The position numbers and the translations under genes were made by a program. Shown here one piece after another: positions 6,882 to 11,154 of a DNA stretch of 11,154 bases. Below the pieces are notes generated by a model. The model made no database searches. It saw nothing but the letters and a program-made list of their open reading frames with translations, and had not been told where the DNA came from. Position 1 is the stretch's first letter; each line of letters starts with the position of its first letter. This DNA is from an uncultured Erysipelotrichaceae bacterium (GTDB lineage Bacteria; Bacillota_I; Bacilli_A; Erysipelotrichales; Coprobacillaceae). Where the stretch lies: NCBI GenBank assembly GCA_900317015.1, contig ONFH01000298.1, forward strand, positions 1-11,154, written 5' to 3'.

Positions 6882-7787
6882 GTGGAACCAATTACATTCG
6901 AAATTAGCAAATATACGTTGAGTAAAATGAAGAAGTTTTATGATAGTCAAATGGTTCCATTTGAAGATGATACAATTCTTCTCAAAGCACATGCCATTGG
7001 CTGTGATATTGAAGTCACATCTGACTTCAAAGCGACCTTTACCGGCAAGAATGCCGTTCACGAAGCAAAGCATTGGAACAAAAAATTAAATGCCAAAATT
7101 GAAAAAGTCAAAGAATCAAATGCCTTTTGTACGGTCCATCACATCGGGGCTGCCGAAACCGGTTCGAGCGATTATCTTGGTCCGCTCTGTGTTGTCTCAT
7201 GTTATGTACCGGAACAAAACATCCAGTTCATTAAAGACTTAAACATTGAAAATGTCAATGATTTATCACCACAAGAGATCATCGATTATGCCAAAGCTAT
7301 CAAAAGCAAAGTCATAACGTCCCTGCTTGTTCTTGATAATTCACACTATAACAAAATGATCGATTCTGGTGTCAACCAGGCGAACATTCGTGCCCGCTTG
7401 TTTAATCAGGCCATTGTAAATGTGCTGCAGAAAGCAAAGACCAATGTTGAATTCAAGGTCATCGATCAATTTGTATCGCCGAAGACATATTTCAATTATC
7501 TTAAGAATGAAGTCATCGTCGTTAAAGATCTCATGTTTGAAGAAAATGCCGATCGTCAATACATGGCTGTCTTAGCGGCTGAAATCATTTCAAAATATGC
7601 CTACTTACAATACTTTGCCTCAATGTCTAAGAGCTTAAAAATGAAGCTCGTTCGCGGTAACTCTTCGTCAGCTGATCAAGTGGCAGCCGCAATTGCCGAA
7701 AAATATGGTGAAAAAATACTCACGAAAGTCGCTAAATTAAACTTTACGAATACAAAACGTGTAAAAGCTATGCTCAATGGAAATTAG
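6882..7787 (+). CDS. rnhC: Ribonuclease HIII homologue with altered catalytic site
   Basis: RNase HIII normally cuts the RNA strand of RNA-DNA hybrids in the cytosol. The 301-residue protein has the N-terminal TBP-like substrate-binding domain (DUF3378, about 1-80) and an RNase H-fold domain (about 83-300). Family landmarks are GSSDYLGP (94-101), VIDQF (193-197) and KLNFTNT (285-291). The enzyme family uses a D-E-D-E quartet. Here the first Asp is Ala91 (AAETG instead of DEVG), followed by Glu92, Asp195 and Asp224 in place of Glu. The usual AAASIIAR reads LAAEIISK (231-238). Loss of the first Asp is expected to abolish or severely reduce cleavage. The start is GTG at 6882, with GAGGTGA at 6869-6875; no upstream ATG fits. 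It is divergent from cvpA and ends overlapping the deaminase gene. Confidence 0.88.
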   Translation: MEPITFEISKYTLSKMKKFYDSQMVPFEDDTILLKAHAIGCDIEVTSDFKATFTGKNAVHEAKHWNKKLNAKIEKVKESNAFCTVHHIGAAETGSSDYLGPLCVVSCYVPEQNIQFIKDLNIENVNDLSPQEIIDYAKAIKSKVITSLLVLDNSHYNKMIDSGVNQANIRARLFNQAIVNVLQKAKTNVEFKVIDQFVSPKTYFNYLKNEVIVVKDLMFEENADRQYMAVLAAEIISKYAYLQYFASMSKSLKMKLVRGNSSSADQVAAAIAEKYGEKILTKVAKLNFTNTKRVKAMLNGN

Positions 7788-8275
7788 ATCCCTTCTTCGG
7801 GATCTTTTTTTATAACCTCCACATCGATGCCGGTAATTTTGCGGTAGCTGACATGTGCCATATCTAACATACGCTTAGCGGCACGATCACTTTCCGTACC
7901 GTTATATTTATCATCTTCATAGACGATCTCTTTGATTCCCGACTGAATGATGGCTTTCGCACATTCATGACATGGGAATAAAGAAACATAGATACAGCAG
8001 TCATTTAATTTCTGTGTCGCATTGAGGATCGCATTTAATTCGGCATGGACGACATAAGGATACTTCGTATCATACATATTGCCCTCACGACGATCCCATG
8101 GGAACTTGCGGTCATCACAGCCCCAAGGTAAGCCGTTATAGCCGACCCCAACGATCTTCTTTTCGGGATTGACGATACAGGCGCCGACCTGTGTATGAGG
8201 GTCCTTGGAACGAAAACTTGAAAGTTTTGCGACGCCCATGAAATATTCATCCCAGGAAATGACATTACGATTCAT
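7784..8275 (-). CDS. Deoxycytidylate (dCMP) deaminase
   Basis: This zinc enzyme converts dCMP to dUMP, feeding thymidylate synthase; the Bacillus relative is ComEB. Numbered from the chosen start, the 163-residue product has the zinc and catalytic motif HAE at 77-79 and PCHEC at 101-105, preceded by GVGYNGLPWGCDD (43-55), the usual substrate-pocket segment of dCMP deaminases. I chose the ATG at 8273-8275 because GAGGTGA (8281-8287) lies 5 nt upstream. A GTG three codons earlier (8284) falls within that ribosome binding site and is unlikely. The first 11 nt overlap the 3' end of rluD, indicating coupling. The last 4 nt overlap the end of rnhC on the opposite strand, with the two stop codons sharing 7785-7786. 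No minus-strand terminator is evident after it. Confidence 0.93.
   Translation of the reverse strand: MNRNVISWDEYFMGVAKLSSFRSKDPHTQVGACIVNPEKKIVGVGYNGLPWGCDDRKFPWDRREGNMYDTKYPYVVHAELNAILNATQKLNDCCIYVSLFPCHECAKAIIQSGIKEIVYEDDKYNGTESDRAAKRMLDMAHVSYRKITGIDVEVIKKDPEEGI
7786..7811 (+). terminator. Rho-independent terminator of rnhC, inside the deaminase coding sequence
   Basis: A 7-bp perfect stem, AGATCCC (7786-7792) with GGGATCT (7799-7805), and a 6-nt loop are followed by seven T (7805-7811). The stem begins within the rnhC stop codon. Read on the minus strand the same bases encode the deaminase C-terminus (KKDPEEGI and stop). On that strand the A-run precedes the hairpin and only a weak TAATTT follows, so it should stop mainly plus-strand transcription. 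Confidence 0.9.
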
Positions 8276-9188
8276 GCATCTCACCTCTTAATTCTGCGAT
8301 CTTTTCTTGAAAATAATCAGGTAATTCACTATCAAAGACTAACTGTTCACCAGTCGTTGGATGAACGAAGCCTAAGATCTTCGCATGGAGATACTGTCCA
8401 TGTGAGGTATCATCATTCTTCCAGCCATATTTTGGATCCCCATAAACAGGATGTCCAATATACTGCATATGAACACGGATCTGATGCGTACGACCCGTCT
8501 CTAAGCGACATTCGATCAATGTCATAGTCTTGAAACGTTCTAGGACCTTGAAGTTCGTGATTGCGGATTTCGCATTATGAGCCGTCACGGCCATCTTCTG
8601 ACGGTCATCCTGATCACGGCCGATCGGCGCTTCAATACGTCCTAAGTTATGATCGATGACCCCATGCACCAGCGCCACGTAGCGTCTGATGACGGTATGT
8701 TCCTCTAACTGCTTTGCTAAAGAACGATGGGCCTGATCATTTTTAGCAACCATTAATAGACCGCTTGTTTCCTTATCGATACGATGAACGATGCCAGGAC
8801 GAGCGACGCCGTTGATGCCTGAAAGATCTTTACAATGATAAAGTAAAGCATTGACTAACGTCCCACTGTAGATCCCAGCCGATGGATGGACGATCATCCC
8901 TGAAGGTTTATTGACGACAATGACATCATGGTCTTCATAGACGATATCTAGAGGAATATCTTCTGGTAAGATCTCAGTACTTTTTGGATCTGGGATCGTC
9001 ACTTCAATGACATCGCCCTCTTCTACTTTATAAGAGGCTTTCACAGATTTGGCATTGACGGTGACATGTCCTTCCTTGATCATTGTCTGAATGCTCGTAC
9101 GAGAGAGATCACTTAAATGTGCACCAATCACTTTATCAAGACGTTTGCCGCTTTCTACTGCTTCGGCATTGATCGTTTGTACTTCCAT
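8265..9188 (-). CDS. rluD: RluA/RluD family 23S rRNA pseudouridine synthase
   Basis: The 307-residue protein isomerises uridine to pseudouridine in RNA, most likely in large-subunit rRNA. It has an N-terminal S4 RNA-binding domain (about 15-70), a linker, and a catalytic domain from about 85 with NKPSGMIVHP (93-102), the signature HRIDKETSGLL (135-145) with catalytic Asp138 and neighbouring Arg136, and the C-terminal ETGRTHQIRVHM block. Length and architecture match RluD and Bacillus YlyB. YlyB also follows lspA, which supports the assignment, but the exact target uridines cannot be read from sequence. The ATG at 9188 lies inside lspA with GGAGGAG upstream, giving a 34-nt overlap. The 3' end carries the ribosome binding site and start of the deaminase gene. 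Confidence 0.92.
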   Translation of the reverse strand: MEVQTINAEAVESGKRLDKVIGAHLSDLSRTSIQTMIKEGHVTVNAKSVKASYKVEEGDVIEVTIPDPKSTEILPEDIPLDIVYEDHDVIVVNKPSGMIVHPSAGIYSGTLVNALLYHCKDLSGINGVARPGIVHRIDKETSGLLMVAKNDQAHRSLAKQLEEHTVIRRYVALVHGVIDHNLGRIEAPIGRDQDDRQKMAVTAHNAKSAITNFKVLERFKTMTLIECRLETGRTHQIRVHMQYIGHPVYGDPKYGWKNDDTSHGQYLHAKILGFVHPTTGEQLVFDSELPDYFQEKIAELRGEMHES

Positions 9189-9661
9189 TGTGCATACTCC
9201 TCCATTAATATCTGTAAAATAATGACGGCCATCCCGATCGTCACGCCCATGTCGGCGACATTGAAGACCGGAAAGTCATAGCCAAAGATCACAAAATCTA
9301 AGAAATCTCGTACATAGCCAAGAACGACACGGTCGATCAGGTTGCCTAACATGCCGGCAAAGACCATTGCTAAACCAAGTCGTAAGAGCTTTTGTTCCGG
9401 ACGACTTTTGATAAAGTAATAGATCATCGCAATGCCGGCGATCACGGCAATGCCGATGAGAAAGAGCGTCTGTCCTTCCAGAATGCTCCAGGCAGCCCCT
9501 CTATTTTGAATATAGGTAATACTAAAGAAATTAGGAATCACTTCATGGGACTGAAAGAGTTTAAAGTGACCAGCAATATAAGCTTTGCTTAAGAGATCGA
9601 TCACTAAGATCGCCCCACAGACAAGGCCATTCATGATAATTTGTTTGACAGATCTTTTCAT
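9155..9661 (-). CDS. lspA: Lipoprotein signal peptidase (signal peptidase II)
   Basis: LspA is the membrane aspartyl protease that removes signal peptides from diacylglyceryl-modified prolipoproteins. The 168-residue product has the usual four transmembrane segments (about 11-30, 66-84, 92-110, 136-154). Family motifs are IDLLSK (21-26), NRGAAWSIL (53-61), GNLIDR (106-111) with catalytic Asp110, VRDFLDF (117-123) and FNVAD (133-137) with catalytic Asp137. The residue after the last Asp is Met where Ser is common. The ATG at 9661 has only AAGGAT about 15 nt upstream, a poor ribosome binding site. The next in-frame ATG (codon 10) has no better site and would cut into the first membrane segment. 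It is the first gene of a three-gene operon with rluD and the deaminase. Confidence 0.95.
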   Translation of the reverse strand: MKRSVKQIIMNGLVCGAILVIDLLSKAYIAGHFKLFQSHEVIPNFFSITYIQNRGAAWSILEGQTLFLIGIAVIAGIAMIYYFIKSRPEQKLLRLGLAMVFAGMLGNLIDRVVLGYVRDFLDFVIFGYDFPVFNVADMGVTIGMAVIILQILMEEYAQWKYKRSMPKQ

Positions 9662-9878
9662 AAATACTCAGATGATATCCTTTCGCCCATATTATACATA
9701 AAAACGTTAAAAAGACAATTCTTAATGAGGACAATTTTTCGCCCTGCAAAGCTTCGTAAAAATTTTAAATTGTAAAGGAAGTTAAATTCATAAAATTTTC
9801 CGTATTGATTGCATTCCCATCACCGTTTTGCGACAATATATGTGGATTTATTCAATTCTTTTTAAACGAGGTGTCATT
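9662..9878. other. Divergent intergenic region between lspA and the GGDEF gene
   Basis: This 217-nt non-coding stretch holds the lspA promoter on the minus strand. It also has two direct copies of GACAATT at 9714-9720 and 9730-9736, the first overlapping the lspA -35. A-T runs are dense at 9755-9800. On the plus strand the GGDEF gene has the ribosome binding site GAGGTG at 9869-9874, but I find no convincing sigma-A promoter; TTGCAT (9809-9814), 17 bp, GACAAT (9832-9837) is the best and is poor. No gene or RNA structure is evident. Confidence 0.6.
9691..9718 (-). promoter_or_regulatory. Probable promoter of the lspA-rluD-deaminase operon
   Basis: The minus strand has a perfect -10 TATAAT (9691-9696) and a -35 TTGTCT (9713-9718, four of six matches) with 16-bp spacing. 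The expected start, near 9684, leaves a leader of about 23 nt before the lspA ATG. The stretch upstream is rich in A/T runs. Confidence 0.65.
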
Positions 9879-10973
9879 ATGGTCAATAAACCTCCACAGG
9901 TCAGTTTTCATGACCGGTATTACTACAGCGGACTCGATTCTAAGATCTACGAATCGATAGAAACACGGCTTTACTTTCATAATGTTAAAAATCTACGAGA
10001 TGTCAGTTTCTTCTCAATGATCTTAGGAGGCCTTTTTTGCGCTCTGATTGCCGTCAAGTTCGTCCCTGCCTATATGCTTCCACCCTACTTTTTCTTAGCG
10101 GTGGTCTCGCTGCTTTATTTTATCATTGCGAAAACCACGATCATGGAACATATGAAACTTGGTCGTTTCCTCTTATATGCTTTCATTACCCTGCTGCTAC
10201 TTTTCTCAGACTTGATTGGCATCAAATACGTCATCAAGGGCAGTCTTGCGGTCTTTTTTAATGTGCTGATCGTCTTTTTACCGATCATCTACGTGGATGC
10301 ACCGCGACGGACATTGCCATTAATTATTATTAATATGTTGATCTTTGATGCACTGGCTCTTTTTCATCAGAGCGGCATCATCTGCAATACTAACATCATC
10401 AATTCAACGACTTTTGGTCTTTTGTCCATTTACTGTAATTTTAAAATCACCTCTAAGCTCGTCAAACAGTTTGCCTATGAAAAGCAAATCGAACACGAAA
10501 AGAATTATGATGGCTTAACGAAAGTCTACACGAAAAAGTGCAGTGAAGAAATGATTGCCAATGCTTTAAGCAATAAGGAAAAAGGAACATTGATCATCCT
10601 CGATATTGACCACTTCAAGCTCTGCAATGATACTTTTGGTCATATCTATGGTGACCAGGTGCTTGAGAAAGTTGCCGAGACCTTAAAAAAGCAGTTCCGT
10701 AGTGACGATATCGTTGGCCGTTTCGGCGGCGATGAATTCATCGTCTATTTACACCATTGCAGCATTCAGACTGCCAAACGAAAAGCTGATCATTATCTAA
10801 AAAATCTTCCTGACTATTTTGAAAAAGATCGTCCCGTGACCTGTTCGATGGGCATCGCCGAAGTCACATCCTTCCCGACTGATTTTGAAAGTCTTGTCAA
10901 AAAAGCAGATCAGGCCCTCTATTTAGCAAAAGCCAACGGCCGTGGTCAAGCCTGTATATTTCATGAAAGCTGA
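9879..10973 (+). CDS. Membrane-anchored GGDEF diguanylate cyclase
   Basis: The predicted product makes cyclic di-GMP from two GTP. The 364-residue protein has a short cytosolic N-terminus, about five or six hydrophobic segments between 43 and 187 that match no sensor domain I can name, a short linker helix (192-208), and a GGDEF domain from 209 to 360. The domain looks active: YDGLTKVYTKK (210-220), DIDHFKLCNDTFGH (242-255) with metal-binding Asp242, and an intact GGDEF at 283-287. An RxxD inhibitory site, RSDD (274-277), lies five residues before GGDEF, so product feedback is likely. I chose the ATG at 9879 because GAGGTG lies 4-5 nt upstream; a TTG-initiated extension back to 9828 has no such site. 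It is divergent from lspA and monocistronic, with its own terminator. Confidence 0.92.
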   Translation: MVNKPPQVSFHDRYYYSGLDSKIYESIETRLYFHNVKNLRDVSFFSMILGGLFCALIAVKFVPAYMLPPYFFLAVVSLLYFIIAKTTIMEHMKLGRFLLYAFITLLLLFSDLIGIKYVIKGSLAVFFNVLIVFLPIIYVDAPRRTLPLIIINMLIFDALALFHQSGIICNTNIINSTTFGLLSIYCNFKITSKLVKQFAYEKQIEHEKNYDGLTKVYTKKCSEEMIANALSNKEKGTLIILDIDHFKLCNDTFGHIYGDQVLEKVAETLKKQFRSDDIVGRFGGDEFIVYLHHCSIQTAKRKADHYLKNLPDYFEKDRPVTCSMGIAEVTSFPTDFESLVKKADQALYLAKANGRGQACIFHES

Positions 10974-10994
10974 AGCCTCTAAGAGGCTTTTTTT
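10973..10994 (+). terminator. Rho-independent terminator of the GGDEF gene
   Basis: A 7-bp perfect stem, AAGCCTC (10973-10979) with GAGGCTT (10983-10989), is closed by a TAA triloop and followed by an uninterrupted T-run (10988-10994). The first arm starts on the last base of the TGA stop codon. Confidence 0.93.
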
Positions 10995-11021
10995 CCTTAT
11001 TTTAAAAAGAAATAACTTGCT

Positions 11022-11051
11022 TTGATCACAGGATTTCCATCACAATATGAT
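11022..11051 (+). promoter_or_regulatory. Probable promoter of the right-edge gene
   Basis: TTGATC (11022-11027, four of six matches) and TATGAT (11046-11051, five of six) are separated by 18 bp on the plus strand. The predicted start is near 11058, giving a leader of about 67 nt to the ATG at 11125. The -10 box is covered by the left arm of an inverted repeat. Confidence 0.5.
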
Positions 11052-11081
11052 AAAGGAAACATTTTCACTTCCTCTTATCAT
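11047..11081. repeat. Imperfect inverted repeat overlapping a promoter, possible operator
   Basis: The left arm ATGATAAAGGAA (11047-11058) pairs with the right arm TTCCTCTTATCAT (11069-11081) over 12 bp with one bulged base, around a 10-nt loop. No T-run follows on either strand, so it is not a standard terminator. It covers the -10 box and the predicted start, a position typical of repressor binding sites. A structured 5' leader is the alternative. Confidence 0.55.
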
Positions 11082-11124
11082 GAAATTGTAAAACTGTTTA
11101 TTTTCCATTGTGAGGTAACCTTCT

Positions 11125-11154
11125 ATGGCAACGCATCATACTCAGAAAAATTTA
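11125..11154 (+). CDS. 5' end of an unrecognised gene (partial, runs off the right edge)
   Basis: An ATG at 11125 follows the ribosome binding site TGAGGT at 11111-11116 with a spacing of about 8 nt. Ten codons are visible (MATHHTQKNL) without a stop. A promoter and possible operator precede it in an otherwise gene-free stretch. The visible residues are too few to suggest a function. Confidence 0.5.
   Translation, partial: MATHHTQKNL

Noticed and set aside
6795..7073. N-terminal extension of the CvpA frame (93 extra residues)
   Set aside because: It is antisense to rnhC, lies beyond the consensus promoter and lacks a ribosome binding site. The extension is Cys/His/Phe-rich and does not resemble CvpA.
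8276..8284. GTG start for the dCMP deaminase (three extra residues)
   Set aside because: The GTG lies inside the GAGGTGA ribosome binding site that serves the ATG at 8275.
9561..9749. 62-codon minus-strand frame across the lspA promoter
   Set aside because: It overlaps the lspA promoter and start in another frame, has no ribosome binding site and shows no recognisable protein character.
9828..9878. TTG-initiated extension of the GGDEF protein
   Set aside because: There is no ribosome binding site before the TTG, whereas GAGGTG is well placed before the ATG at 9879.

Overview
The window comes from a moderately AT-rich Gram-positive (Bacillota) chromosome. The evidence is RNase HIII, the cvpA-mutS2 pair, the lspA-rluD order known from Bacillus, strong Shine-Dalgarno sites and U-tailed hairpin terminators. 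The protein sequences look like the Erysipelotrichia / Coprobacillaceae branch, but that placement is an impression and was not tested. Nearly all of it is core chromosome. I see no transposase, integrase, CRISPR array, tRNA or rRNA.

Layout from left to right. (1) Positions 1-80 hold the 5' end of an unrecognised minus-strand gene. (2) Positions 172-6838 form a minus-strand cluster transcribed leftwards: cvpA, mutS2, uvrC, a VanY-like membrane protein and a YfcE-type metallophosphoesterase. It starts at a consensus sigma-A promoter (TTGACA, 17 bp, TATAAT), probably has a second promoter after uvrC, and ends at a clear terminator next to the leftmost gene. (3) rnhC (RNase HIII) runs rightwards from 6882, divergent from cvpA, and its promoter appears to share the -35 region with the cvpA promoter. 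(4) A second minus-strand operon, lspA-rluD-dCMP deaminase (9661 down to 7784), has overlapping reading frames. It converges on rnhC so tightly that the two stop codons overlap and the rnhC terminator lies inside the deaminase coding sequence. (5) Divergent from lspA is a membrane-anchored GGDEF diguanylate cyclase (9879-10973) with its own terminator. (6) At the right edge a promoter with a hairpin-forming inverted repeat precedes the first ten codons of a plus-strand gene.

The genes cover nucleic-acid maintenance (MutS2, UvrC, RNase HIII), nucleotide supply (dCMP deaminase), rRNA modification (RluD family), lipoprotein maturation (LspA), the cell envelope (VanY-like, CvpA) and signalling (GGDEF). 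The cvpA-mutS2-uvrC-rnhC neighbourhood resembles the Bacillus rnhC-zapA-yshB-polX-mutS2 region, but zapA and polX are absent and rnhC is flipped.

The most unusual content is two proteins that keep a family fold signature but have lost catalytic residues. The RNase HIII has Ala in place of the first catalytic Asp. The VanY-like protein has lost all three zinc ligands, and its catalytic Glu is Asp. I did not find a clearly new multi-gene system.
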